A DNA stretch of 64,000 bases from Plantago ovata (Eukaryota > Streptophyta > Magnoliopsida > Lamiales > Plantaginaceae): assembly GCA_028274465.1 (NCBI GenBank), contig CM051458.1:16135566-16199565 (forward strand), in the 5' to 3' direction. Below the pieces are notes generated by a model. The model had not been told where the DNA came from. It did not search any database and saw nothing but the letters and a program-made list of their open reading frames with translations. Positions 11,582 to 23,133 of the stretch are shown piece by piece; the first letter of the stretch is position 1; the number at the start of each line of letters is the position of its first letter. Made by a program: the position numbers and the translations under genes.

Positions 11582-12823
11582 TAGGCCTGGCAGTTGTGAC
11601 TCAGATCCAAAAGTTCGACCCAGAACCGACTCAGATCCAATGGATCGGATCCACTTTAAAACCATAAAACTGTGACTTTAATCAGATCCAGCTCAAAATC
11701 CATTGGATTCATTTAGAAAATAAAATCAAATTAAAACTAGTTTTGATCAAAAAATTGAATCGTTATTTTAGGAGATCCACAGATTGACTCGACTCCCCTT
11801 TCTCTTCAAAATCATAAGCCGCATAAAACCCAGTAAACCTTCTCCTCCGCAGCTCCGCTTCCAAACTCCTCGAGCTCGCCTCCGCTTAGACCGCTTCTCC
11901 TCCGTCACCTCGGCTTCTCCTCCATCACCGCCGCCTTTCTCCACCGACGCTGCCATGGAGAATACGGTGAATACCCCATCATCCACCATGAATTCGAGGT
12001 AAAAATCTTCGATCCATCGTTTTAATGGTCGAATTTCACTTTGATTAATTGAGTGGATGTTTTTACCATGGTTTTTATGCTCGAATTTCACCATGAATCT
12101 ATGGATGTGTTTTGATTTTCTCCTCCATGTGTAAACCAGTATTGCATCTATAGATTATTGTATTACTAGCTTCTAGTTTCATCACTTCATGTGAATTCTA
12201 GCATTGCTGGTTGTTGAAATGGTGAAACTAGAAGCTAGTAAATACAATAATCTATAGATGCAATACTAGTTTACACATGGAGGAGAAAATCAAAACACAT
12301 CCATAGATTCATGGTGAAATTCGAGCATAAAAACCATGGTAAAAACATCCACTCAATTAATCAAAGTGAAATTCGACCATTAAAACGATGGATCGAAGAT
12401 TTTTACCTCGAATTCATGGTGGATGATGGGGTATTCACCGTATTCTCCATGGCAGCGTCGGTGGAGAAAGGCGGCGGTGATGATGGAGAAGCCGAGGTGA
12501 CGGAGGAGAAGCGGTCTAAGCGGAGGCGAGCTCGAGGAGTTTGGAAGCGGAGCTGCGGAGGAGAAGGTTTACTGGGTTTTATGCGGCTTATGATTTTGAA
12601 GAGAAAGGGGAGTCGAGTCAATCTTTGGATCTCCTAAAATAACGATTCAATTTTTTGATCAAAACTAGTTTTAATTTGATTTTATTTTCTAAATGAATCC
12701 AATGGATTTTGAGCTGGATCTGATTAAAGTCACAGTTTTATGGTTTTAAAGTGGATCCGATCCATTGGATCTGAGTCGGTTCTGGGTCGAACTTTTGGAT
12801 CTGAGTCACAACTGCCAGGCCTA
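11582..12823. mobile_element. hAT-derived palindrome: two 5' ends head to head
   Basis: Both termini are the hAT 5' end TAGGCCTGGCAGTTGTGACT, in inverted orientation. The left ~640 bp equals 36700-37342 of the autonomous hAT; the right ~600 bp (from about 12222) is the inverted copy of the same end. They are separated only by a ~40-nt spacer, with the join after GAAATGGTG. Each half carries the hAT promoter region and first exon (ATGGAGAATACGG). No transposase core and no hAT 3' end are present. No 8-bp target duplication is visible: TCATTGAC on the left, GTCTCAGC on the right. Confidence 0.88.
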
Positions 12824-12959
12824 GTCTCAGCCAAAACAGAGTACGAAACTTCATAAATTGGGCATTGAGCCATACCCAGGTTGGCCTTCTTTTTCATAAG
12901 ATTTTATCATCAAATCAGCTCAAATAAGCTCTTTTAGCCAGTATCTCCGTAAATCATCA

Positions 12960-13075
12960 GACTCACCTAGGCCAAAACAAACATAAAACAAGTAAAAACC
13001 AACAAAAATAGCTTTTAAACGTAAAAACATAAAACAAGTAAAAACCAACAAAATAGCTTTTAAACCTAAAAAGAT
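12960..13075. repeat. Tandem duplication of a ~43-bp unit within the arm
   Basis: AAAACAAGTAAAAACCAACA followed by AAATAGCTTTTAAAC occurs twice in succession. The same doublet is present inverted in the right arm near 41400-41505, so it predates the large duplication. Confidence 0.75.
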
Positions 13076-13319
13076 AGTGATAAGTAGGTATAAAATCAAG
13101 TTATCAGTCAACAACAACCAACATAAAACAATTCCAGCCTAGTCCAAGTTCGAAATTAAGTTCAGAGGGTTCGATTACTGTCATTCGAGCAAAGGGGCAA
13201 AATCGTCCAAACAGAAAATAGAACGAAAGTGAGACAGAGCATAGGAATTACCTTTTGGAATAGAGATACGGGATTAAATCTGATAATCCAACAATTAGCC
13301 TGTCAATTTTAGGTTAGGG

Positions 13320-13520
13320 ATTGGATCCAAGTCAATTCATTTTTGATTTGGATCATAAATGAATCGGATCCAAAGTGAGTCAATTTTTTGGATCCAAAAT
13401 GGTTCTGGATCCAGTTCTGGATCCGAGTCGAAACCACTTTGAGACCAGTTAGATCCAGCATTGACTCACTTCAGATCCACAATTGATTCACTTTGGATCC
13501 ACGAGTGATTCATCTAATGA
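13320..13520. repeat. hAT subterminal repeat array (3' end, copy 1)
   Basis: About ten GGATCC / GGATCT / AGATCC words within 200 bp, several in the frame of TGGATCCAAA and GACTCA..GGATC. The inverted equivalent is at 40978-41155. Ac/hAT transposases bind short repeated subterminal words, so these are candidate binding sites. Confidence 0.7.
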
Positions 13521-14662
13521 GCCATATATTGAAAAACAAAGAGATAAAAATTTTGACTTTTCCTTCATAAATGTAACAAGTTAGCAACTAGCTCAACACA
13601 ATCTGCTCCATTACATACATTTGCTAACTACACTATTTAACTTCCACAAAAACTACTCTTCTGCTCTAAATTTGATGCAAAAAGAAACTTCTGTCACTTC
13701 AATGCCAACCGTAAAAGCAACAACGAAGGTCACGAAGATCAATGTGGCTCTATAAGCTTTGCTGCAGGAAAAAGAAAACGTTAGTTCTTGCAACAATTTC
13801 CAAAACCACATCAAGTGCGCAGAGAACAGGCATCCAAAATTACAATTCTATCATCAATGTTGCCAAAACAGAGGCCTTTTAAAATGTATACTGACCAAGA
13901 GACCACTCCAGTATTGGCCAAGAGACATAAACATAAAGATTTCAAGGATACAAGAAATCAACACACACAAGTTTGTCCAAATACATTCTGAATGATTCAG
14001 TAGACTCACTACATATTAGCTTTACATATTAATGCTCAATTACATGACCTCAAAAGAAATGCAGTTAGGATAAAATTATACACAGATGCTTTGTTTATAC
14101 AAATTCGCATACTCATATCCTTAATAATAATTTGCAAAAAGGAATTGCTCAATAATTGGAACAAGAAAATACAGCCAGAAAATTAGGCCAAAGCTCAGAA
14201 ACTACATAGTTCGTGTTTATTTGTTTAGCTATAATCTATGAAAAAATTAGGCCAAGTAAAGTTGATAACTAGCACATGATCGATTATCTTATACATTAGC
14301 AGCACTACCTATATTACTACTTTCACATCAAAGTGTCAAACCATGGGAGTAATTATATAAAATCAATCATCCAGTTATCTAGATTAACTCTAAATAAGTA
14401 CAACACAGATCTCATCACTGTGATTTATTATTGCTCAATAACAAATCACAGTGGATGGAAGACTATCTTACGGTCCAGAAGAAATGTATCGCTGTATCAA
14501 GAAAAAAAAAAGATGGAGACATGCAACAACTTTGGTTTATTGGAATACTATGTACAAAATGAAACAAAATTTTATACTCAAGAAAGAACACAAATCAAAG
14601 TACTGTCAACCAAAATTTTATCCTAACTGCAATCAGAAGTTACCAGATACCTTTTCTTCTTT

Positions 14663-17406
14663 CTACCTTCCAACCCCATATTGCCTACTTGTGCAACCAA
14701 ATTCTCAATGTCAGTGGAGATGTCCTCCTCAACTTCATCATCAAGATCATATGCTACATGATACAAGACTACAAATTAGTAATCGTGAACATAATTAAAT
14801 AGTATACATGCATTTTTATTCATTAAATAGTATGTTGAAAACACTAAGTTCAGACCTTTGAGCCAATCCCGCGTACAAATTAGTGCTTCAGCAGTTGCTG
14901 GGAGAATCGGATTTCGATACTTGTCAATTATTCTTCCTCCATGGCTAAATGTTGATTCTGATGCAACTGTCGTTATTGGGATGCTTAAAATGTCCGAGCC
15001 ATAGTTGACAACACAGGATAGTCATTCATATTACTTTTCCAGTATTCCAGAACTTGTAAGTGAGGAAACTGTTTCCTATTGATTAATGGCTCAGCAAGGT
15101 ATTTTTCTAACTCACATCGCCTTTTGCTAACACGACGTTCACCTTGAATTGCATCAAACTCCTATGCATATATATATAAATGAAAGAATGTTTTAGTGTA
15201 AACGGGAATAGAGTAACCCTACAGTGAATAATGAATAGAAATGTACAGAAAACAGAAAGTTAGAAAATGTACTCACATCCAGCAACTCGTCATCCTGATC
15301 CATGTCAATATCTTGAACACCAGGGATTGGAGATTGGGATAGTGGCAGATTAGTAGTAAACACATACTCCTCAAATAAATACTGTAAGTCAACCTTCAGC
15401 TTCGTAATTCTGGCTTCCTAGATTTCAGCTTCAGTATATATCTTACGGTATGCGTATTCAACAAATTGAAGTTTATATCGAGGATCTAAAATCAAAGCAA
15501 AAGATAATATAGTACTGTAGGACTCCCAATATTTATCGAATTTTGGTTTCATAGCCCCAGCCATTTCTCTTAGTATAGGATCTTCACTTTTCATCTCTTC
15601 ATCAATTAAGATTTGGATGGTCCAGACACTCCGGAAGTATAAATTTGCAGTTGGGTAATTAGTTCCAGAAAATAATTCTGTCATCACATAAAATGGCTTT
15701 AGGAACTTGGTAATTCTCCCCACCCTTCTCCATTCTTCATCCGTAGGACAATACTTATAGTCTTTATCAACTAAGTTCAATCTAGAAAAGGCTACCTTGT
15801 AAGTAAGAGCACTGTCCAACATCTGAAATGTAGAATTCCATCTTACACACATATCTTGCTTCAATTTTTTGGTCACCTTTATACCCATTTGGCTAACGCA
15901 CTCTGCAAACCTCATAATTCTTGTCTCTGTTGCTCTAGCATACTTCACGCTCTCCCGAATTTTGTGAACCGCTTGCTCAATTACCTCTAGTCCACTCTTC
16001 ACAATCAAATTTAGTATATGAGCCCCACATCTCACATGTAAATATTCACCATAGGCTACCAGTGAATCAGTCAATCCCAGATTATCCTTCAACATAGAAA
16101 CCACCCTATTGTTATATGAAGCATTATCTAAAGTTATTGCAAAAACTTTTTTCTCAATATTCAACTCTTGAAGCAAATTGATAAGTTCTCTACCAACGCT
16201 TTCGCCATCATGAGGAGGGGGCAGATATCGAAATGCTAGCACCTTACTCTGTAAAATCCAATCAGGATCAATATAATGGTCAGTCAAACACATGTAGCCT
16301 TTAGAAGTGATCGACGTCCACAAATCTGATGTTAAGCATATTCTACCATTAACTAAATCCAAGGCTGCTTTCATTTTCTCTTCTCCACTTTATAAATGCG
16401 AAGTACATCTGCTTTAGCCGTATTGCGAGATATGAATTCAACTTTCGGGTTCAAGTACGCAAAAAGATCCCTAATCCTTTCATACTCTACAAACTTGAAT
16501 GGAAGGCCATGGTAGATTAGTGCTTTCGCTAACTTTGACCTGAATACATCCTGATCAAAATCATCAGCATCTCTAAACTCCCTAGAACCAGGTCCAGAAT
16601 CACGGAAAGGACAGTATTGCCTGACATGTCGCCTTAAGTGGATGTTCCACAGTACTTGTATGTTTTCTTGCACCTTTTGCACCTAGCCATTTTAACACTA
16701 CCTTGCTTAAACCTTAGAAAAAACTTCCATACCTTGGAACCTTTTTGATTTGGGGTTGGAGATTTGTTCGCAGTAACTTCAGCCTCTACTTCAATCTCCA
16801 TGTGACCGCTGAAAATGAGAGACACGGTTTAAAAACTACCACACTGAATAAACTAAATTGGAAAGAAACACCCATCAACATATGCGTATAAAACCACATA
16901 GCAACACACATAGATCGAATAATGGCACATTAATTCATAACCCAGACACACACACATCAACAACTAATCTGCCCATTTGATCGAATAGCAACACACATAT
17001 AGATCAAATAATGGCACGTTAAATCATAACCAAGAGTCCCAGACACACACACACATCAACAACTTAATTATATCAACACAAACTATCAAAACTCCACAGC
17101 AAACAACAGTCCCACTACATCAACAACAGACCTCCACCATTTCAACAACCAGCAATGCTAGAATTCCCATGAAGTGATGAAACTAGAAGCTAGTAAATAC
17201 AATAATCTATAGATGCAATACTGGTTTACACATGGAGGAGAAAATCAAAAACACATCCATAGATTCATGGTGAAATTCGAGCATAAAAACCATGGTAAAA
17301 ACATCCACTCAATTAATCAAAGTGAAATTCGACCATTAAAACGATGGATCGAAGATTTTTACCTCGAATTCATGGTGGATGATGGGGTATTCACCGTATT
17401 CTCCAT
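14663..17406 (-). pseudogene. hAT transposase (RICESLEEPER/DAYSLEEPER type), copy 1
   Basis: Four exons on the minus strand: 17363-17406, 15277-16808, 14856-15161 and 14663-14753, with GT-AG introns. Exon 1 is only 44 nt (MENTVNTPSSTMNS). Order: BED zinc finger (CKRCKKTYKYCG...HVRQYC), RNase H-like core with DLWTSITSKGYMCL, TLDNASYNN and VRCGAHILNLIV, then the C-terminal hAT dimerisation motif [20 protein letters not shown]. Compared with copy 2, this copy lacks one A in the BED finger (about 16636) and one G about 270 bp downstream (GAGAAGAG), but keeps the frame where copy 2 loses it. It would catalyse cut-and-paste transposition in the nucleus. Confidence 0.88.
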
Positions 17407-17776
17407 GGCAGCGTCGGTGGAGAAAGGCGGCGGTGATGGAGGAGAAGCCGAGGTGACGGAGGAGAAGCGGTCTAAGCGGAGGCGAGCTCGAGGAGTTTGG
17501 AAGCGGAGCTGCGGAGGAGAAGGTTTACTGGGTTTTATGGGCTTATGATTTTGAAGAGAAAGGGGAGTCGAGTCAATCTGTGGATCTCCTAAAATAACGA
17601 TTCAATTTTTTGATCAAAACTAGTTTTAATTGATTTTATTTTCTAAATGAATCCAATGGATTTTGAGCTGGATCTGATTAAAGTCACAGTTTTATGGTTT
17701 TAAGTGGATCCGATCCATTGGATCTGAGTCGGTTCTGGGTCGAACTTTTGGATCTGAGTCACAACTGCCAGGCCTA

Positions 17777-18353
17777 CTTTCATCAGTTTCATGATATGAA
17801 AAAATTTGAAAGATTATTTTTAGGAATATATTGTAACATTAATTTGAAATTAAACATAGACTTAAAAAGGTTAATAAAATAATTGAAAAGTTTGGTAGGG
17901 AACGGATGAACTAGTTTATTTAGGTCTCATTACCCTTCCTCAATTTTCTATTCGATTTCATTTATATATTCATTACGTTTGATTTAAAATGATTATTTCA
18001 GAAATTCTTATAATATGTGTATTCCTACCACAATAAATATGTGCAATAAAAACTTATCAGGAAATAAAACATAAAGAATCTAAAACGACGAATTAAAAAA
18101 GAAATATGTAAATAATCTAAGAAAAAAACAAATGAGTATCGTTGAACCAAGTTAAACCCAACTCAAGACAATAACTAAACAAATAACTTGATATCACGAT
18201 TTGTCCAGCCTAAATTTGTATGAGCGTGTTATATGTCAATGAACCCGAGTTGATCGATGCTCGTGTGTTTGTTGTTGGAGTACATATACACCAATATTTG
18301 AATGATAAAACCGCTTGAATTAATACATCCACGAAACATATATGAGTACATAC
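17777..18353. other. AT-rich arm segment, no gene
   Basis: No coding frame is recognised. It is the inverted equivalent of 36124-36699 and links hAT copy 1 to the segment duplicated at the assembly gap. Confidence 0.6.
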
Positions 18354-19536
18354 AAGTGCAATACCGTATTTCCTTATTCAATACGCGAGGTGTCATGCAA
18401 GTCCTGATATTACAAGATTATTAAAAAGATGCAAACAATCACAAACATGATGTTGTTTGGGAACGAATCTATTGAGTATATGAGCATAATGAAAAGTATA
18501 AAACAGTCAAAGAGTCTAAAACGGAGTTGAGTAGCAAGGACACGAATACGTGTTAATTAGTAATCGAGAAGTATGTAAATTTAAACGAACGGTTGCCACA
18601 TTATAGTGATTAATCGATTCCACTAAAATAGTTCCTTCATATATTTCAAACAAATCGTACAAAGTTGATGCCCTATGAGTTTGTGCATATTGAATATCAA
18701 AATTAAGAAAAAAAAGAGATAATTTTAGGACTATTTCATTTCATAATTTAGATTTAGACTATTTTTGTTATGCAATTGAATATTGCCTTAGTAACAGCGG
18801 TTGGTCCGGGGTCCATGGAGAAAAATCATCATGTGTTTGCTTAATTATTTACCTAAACTAGTGCTATCTTGCTTTTCGGTCTTGACTAGAGTTTTACTTG
18901 TGATCTCGTTACCTTTTGACTTTTGAATTTTAACTAGTGGTGAGATATACTAAATGATGAAGGTGGTCAAGAATAATATTTGTCATAAGACTCATAAGTC
19001 ATAACTATATATTATTGGATAACGTTCAATTGTAGTTAGTAGATTGTTCTTGTATTGCGATTGGAGTTTTTATGGACCTAGTCGTTAAGGGTGTGCAAGC
19101 ATTGTGTGTACAACGTTTATTTGTGAGTTTTTTTTTTAATAAAATATTATAGTTACCTTCATATGTATTCAACTATATATAGGGTTTTTAACTTATATTA
19201 GGCTCTGTTATTTTCATCTGAAAATTAATTCTTTAAATTCAGATCAATCAGTTCAAATGCATTAAGTTCAGTTCAAATGCTTTAAGTTCAGTTCACTTCA
19301 AATTCACTTAGTATTATTTTATACTACAAATAAGTTCAGTTCAGTTTCATTCAGTTTAGTTCAATTCAGCTCAACTTTATTCAGTTTAATTCAGATCGGT
19401 TCAGCTCAACTACAATTTTTTTTTGACTAATAGTCCCCAATGTGTAAGCAAAATAGGTTGACATATATTGCACCAATATTATAGCCACCCACATAAAACC
19501 AACTGAAACACACAAATATTAGTACTGTTTTATTAG

Positions 19537-19702
19537 GCGGCAAGGGAATATTTAAGCCCATGCTTTAGCAAGAAAAATGTTGAGGACTAGAGGATGGTAG
19601 TGTACTACCTGCTACATTCCATGAGTTTTGTAATGCTTTGATTGCTTGTATTCTTTTTTGGATGATGAATGAATGAAAAGTTTCTGTTTCTAAAAAAAAA
19701 AA
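19537..19702 (+). mobile_element. 5'-truncated LINE tail (first copy)
   Basis: It ends in an A-run preceded by GAATGAATGAAAAGTTTCTG. Upstream the plus strand reads the end of a LINE RNase H, R-Q-G-N-I-stop-AHALAK, clearest in the 22557 copy. The conserved RQGN..AHALAK motif identifies the last ~35 codons of a LINE ORF2. It occurs in all three copies of this segment. Confidence 0.7.
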
Positions 19703-20104
19703 TACCGTATAAATATGCTGACATATTCCACGAATATGTGGCCACCACTTTCCGAAAAAATACGGGCACATAAAAAATGGAATTTCCAACAATTCCACCT
19801 ACAGTACTCTACTCTACAAGTACAATTATTAAAGTCCAAGTATATTAATTGCATGGCATATTTTGAGAATCTTTGTGTTGATCAGGTGTGAAAGAGACTC
19901 CTCAAAGCAAAACTAGCAAAGAACAAGAAAAGAAAACAGAACGAGAATCAAAGCGCGCGCGCTTTACTCTTCTCGTATTCGTACTCGTGCATCTTATAAC
20001 TACGATTTTACCCCATTAACGTGCTAAAGTAAAGAGAGCATCATCAGCCAAAATCATCAGTAGACAAAGCGAATCTGTCATCTTCATCATCGGAGCTTCG
20101 AGAA

Positions 20105-21190
20105 AAGGAGACCTGGCGAAATGGTACCGTTTCCACTGTTGATAGAGTCTAATTATAGAGCATGCACTATTCCATATCGATTCCCTTCCGACGATCCGAA
20201 GAAGCCTACACCCATTGAGCTCTCGTGGATCAACCTCTTCGCCAATTCATTCCTTCTTTCCGGTATCACTCACTACTCTACGCTCTGTTGATTTATTGAT
20301 GAATTATTATTACCTAGAATGCTAATTTGTAATTACATTACTGATCACTGATCGAATGATTGATCGATTAACCCAGTAAACGCGCTGGGAGCGATGACAC
20401 TGTTCCCGATGCTCCTTCAGGGCGGAGAAGTTCGCTTTAAGGTACTGTAGTGATGGCGATGATGATGATGCTACACTGCTACTTAACCTGTTACAGTTGC
20501 GTTTGCTGTTTTTAATTGATTTTTTTTTTCCTTTCACTTTTTGGCTTGGTAGAATGCTGAAATACTGAGGATTGGAGAAGGATCCTGAGAGTCATGGCGG
20601 GCCCGCCTGATTGCGTTGTATGTTCATTTCGCAGATTGAGTTCATTTGTTAATTGTGATTTGTTACTCTCGTTTGTATGAAGAGTTCTATGATATGATCA
20701 TTTGTCGTTGGAATGTGTTCATTTGTTAATGTGATTTGTTAGTCTCGTCTGTATGAAGAGTTGTGTGTTTTTCTTTGAACAGCTCCTTTGCAGCTTAGGG
20801 AGCCAAGTCCTCAGGGAAGTTGGAGTCAGAGACTATTCAATAAAGATAAAAGTAAGTTATCTACCATTTTCCAGAATGCTTACATTGTGACAATATCCAT
20901 GGTGCATACAATCATTTAGCTCATTATAAGTCGAGGTCCCGAAAACTCTGCCATGTTTTTGTCAGTTGGCTGTGTCTTTGCTCCCTATTTTAACGTTTGT
21001 CTGTTTGAAAGATGAAGAGTATGGTTTGAGGCTTATTTGGATTTTACTGCAGGACGAAGAGAAAATGCAAGGCACTGCTCCTTTGAGGAGGTGTGCGTGT
21101 TAATGATTCTATTGAAGATGAACACCAAACGTGTTGAGAATTTGATTCGAGGAATCTTGCTGGTAACAATTTGATCTCGGGTCAGCACAG
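20105..21190 (+). pseudogene. Duplicate of phosphatase exons 1-5 (likely assembly error copy)
   Basis: It matches exons 1-5 of the DUF89 gene at 23134-24242 but with many 1-4 nt differences: the start codon is lost (AAAAGGAGACCTGG against AAAATGGAGACCTCTGG), exon 1 loses bases before its donor, and exons 3-5 carry frame-changing indels. It stops at the N gap before exon 6. Considered alone it would be a broken gene fragment. Beside the gap it is better explained as an error-rich contig end of the same gene. Confidence 0.8.
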
Positions 21191-21281
21191 GTATGATTAC
21201 TCTAACTGAGTTGAGTAGCAATTATCTGTATTTTTTTTGGGATTATATTGCTCTATCATTGTCTGCCGAAAGTTTCAAGGA

Positions 21282-21381
21282 NNNNNNNNNNNNNNNNNNN
21301 NNNNNNNNNNNNNNNNNNNNNNNNNNNNNNNNNNNNNNNNNNNNNNNNNNNNNNNNNNNNNNNNNNNNNNNNNNNNNNNNN
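21282..21381. other. Assembly gap (100 N)
   Basis: Exactly 100 Ns, the conventional size for a gap of unknown length. Sequence on the two sides overlaps by ~2.9 kb, so the true gap size is probably negative. Confidence 0.98.
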
Positions 21382-22556
21382 AAGTGCAATACCGTATTTC
21401 CTTATTCAATACGCGAGGTGTCATGCAAGTCCTGATATTACAAGATTATTAAAAAGATGCAAACAATCACAAACATGATGTTGTTTGGGAACGAATATTG
21501 AGTATATGAGCATAATGAAAAGTATAATAGTCAAAGAGTCTTAAAACGGAGTTGAGTAGCAAGGACACGAATACGTGTTAATTAGTAATCGAGAAGTATG
21601 TAAATTTAAACGAACGGTTGCCACATTATAGTGATTAATCGATTCCACTAAAATAGTTCCTTCATATATTTCAAACAAAATCGTACAAAGTTGATGCCCT
21701 ATGAGTTTGTGCATATTGAATATCAAAAATTAAGAAAAAAAAGAGATAATTTTAGGACTATTTCATTTCATAATTTAGATTTAGACTATTTTTTGTTATG
21801 CAATTGAATATTGCCTTAGTAACAGCGGTTGGTCCGGGGTCCATGGAGAAAAATCATCATGTGTTTGCTTAATTATTTACCTAAACTAGTGCTATCTTGC
21901 TTTCTCGGTCTTGACTAGAGTTTTACTTGTGATCTCGTTACCTTTTGACTTTTGAATTTTAACTAGTGGTGAGATATACTAAATGATGAAGGTGGTCAAG
22001 AATAATATTTGTCATAAGACTCATAAGTCATAACTATATATTATTGGATAACGTTCAATTGTAGTTAGTAGATTGTTCTTGTATTGCGATTGGAGTTTTT
22101 ATGGACCTAGTCGTTAAGGGTGTGCAAGCATTGTGTGTACAACGTTATTTGTGAGTTTTTTTTTTAAATAAAATATTATAGTTACCTTCATATGTATTCA
22201 ACTATATATAGGGTTTTTAACTTATATTAGGCTCTGTTATTTTCATCTGAAAATTAATTCTTTTAAATTCAGATCAAATCTGCATTAAGTTCAGTTCAAA
22301 TGCTTTAAGTTCAGTTCACTTCAAATTCGCTTAGTATTATTTTATACTACAAATAAGTTCAGTTCAGTTTCATTCATTTAGTTCAATTCAGCTCAACTTT
22401 ATTCAGTTTAATTCAGATCGGTCAGCTCAACTACAATTTTTTTTTGACTAATAGTCCCCAATGTGTAAGCAAAATAGGTTGACATATATTGCACCAATAT
22501 TATAGCCACCCACATAAAACCAAACTGAAACACAAATATTAAGTACTGTTTTATTA

Positions 22557-22724
22557 GGCGGCAAGGGAATATTTAAGCCCATGCTTTAGCAAAGAATGTT
22601 GTAGGACTAGAGGATGGTAGTGTACTACCTGCTACATTCCATGAGTTCTTGTAATGCTTTGATTGCTTGTACTTCTTTTTTGGATGATGAATGAATGAAA
22701 AGTTTCTGTTTCTAAAAAAAAAAA
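22557..22724 (+). mobile_element. 5'-truncated LINE tail (second copy)
   Basis: Plus-strand frame R-Q-G-N-I-stop-AHALAKNVVGLEDGSVLPAT ending HEFL-stop, then a short 3' UTR and an A-run (22714-22724). It is the last ~35 codons of a LINE RNase H with one premature stop. It lies in the promoter-side region of the phosphatase gene. Confidence 0.75.
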
Positions 22725-22974
22725 TACCGTATAACATATGCTGACATATTCCACGAATATGTGGCCACCACTTTCCGAAAAAATACGGGCACATAAAAAA
22801 ATGGAATTTCCAACAATTCCACCTACAGTACTCTACTCTACAAGTAACAATTATTAAAGTCCAAGTATATTAATTGCATGGGCATATTCTTGAGAATCTT
22901 GTGTTGATCAGGTGTGAAAGAGACTCCTCAAAGCAAAACTAGCAAAGAACAAGAAAAAGAAAACAGAACGAGAA

Positions 22975-23133
22975 TCAAGCGCGCGCGCTTTACTCTTCTC
23001 GTATTCGTACTCGTGCATCTTATAACTACGATTTTACCCCATTAACGCTGCTAAAGTAAAGAGAGCATCATCAGCCAAAATCATCAGTAGACAAAGCGAA
23101 TCTGTTCATCTTCATCATCGGAGCTTCGAGAAA
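22975..23133 (+). promoter_or_regulatory. Phosphatase promoter/5' leader, part of the inverted duplication
   Basis: It contains a GCGCGCGCGC run (about 22980), CTTTACTCTTCTCG pyrimidine-rich sequence and a CATCATC-rich leader reaching to AAA-ATG. No clear TATA box is seen immediately upstream. The inverted-arm homology ends at 23130, 3 bp before the start codon, so the same sequence is present inverted at 34358 onward, upstream of the transporter gene. Confidence 0.55.

Larger units (their letters stand above)
13296..17776 (-). mobile_element. hAT DNA transposon, copy 1 (full length)
   Basis: The 5' end (rc TAGGCCTGGCAG...) is at 17776 and the 3' end (TAGCCTGTCAATTTTAGG) at 13296, giving 4481 bp against 4479 bp for copy 2. 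Both ends carry dense subterminal GGATCC/AGATCC-type repeats, the usual hAT transposase-binding layout. It encodes a BED-finger transposase on the minus strand. Flanks are the same as those of copy 2, so the two copies arose by segmental duplication, not by two insertions. No clear 8-bp target duplication was found, so the 3' boundary is provisional. Confidence 0.88.
12824..20102 (+). repeat. Left arm of ~7.3-kb inverted duplication
   Basis: The reverse complement matches 34358-41652 almost base for base with scattered SNPs and small indels. Order here: 0.47-kb flank with a tandem repeat, hAT copy 1, then 2.3 kb of AT-rich sequence containing a LINE tail and the phosphatase promoter/5'UTR. 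The outer edge (GTCTCAGCC) abuts the hAT palindrome exactly. The inner edge is GGAGCTTCGAG, just before the phosphatase start codon. Confidence 0.9.
18354..21281 (+). repeat. Contig-end copy of the segment at 21382-24337
   Basis: 2928 bp that repeat 21382-24337 (2956 bp) in direct orientation, ending exactly where the N-run begins. Differences are mostly single-base or short deletions, many in coding exons and homopolymers. This pattern looks like poor consensus at a contig end rather than evolutionary decay. It probably represents the same locus as the downstream copy. Confidence 0.88.

Noticed and set aside
11768-12637. Recurring 108-aa and 72-aa ORFs (also at 17213-17548 and 36886-37212)
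   Set aside because: They are the two strands of the hAT 5' end. Only the short stretch starting ATGGAGAATACGG is the real first exon; the longer frames are by-products of GC-rich leader sequence.
20105-21190. A second, pseudogenised phosphatase gene in tandem
   Set aside because: It ends at a 100-N gap, repeats the downstream copy including its intergenic sequence, and differs by deletion-type changes typical of a poor contig end.
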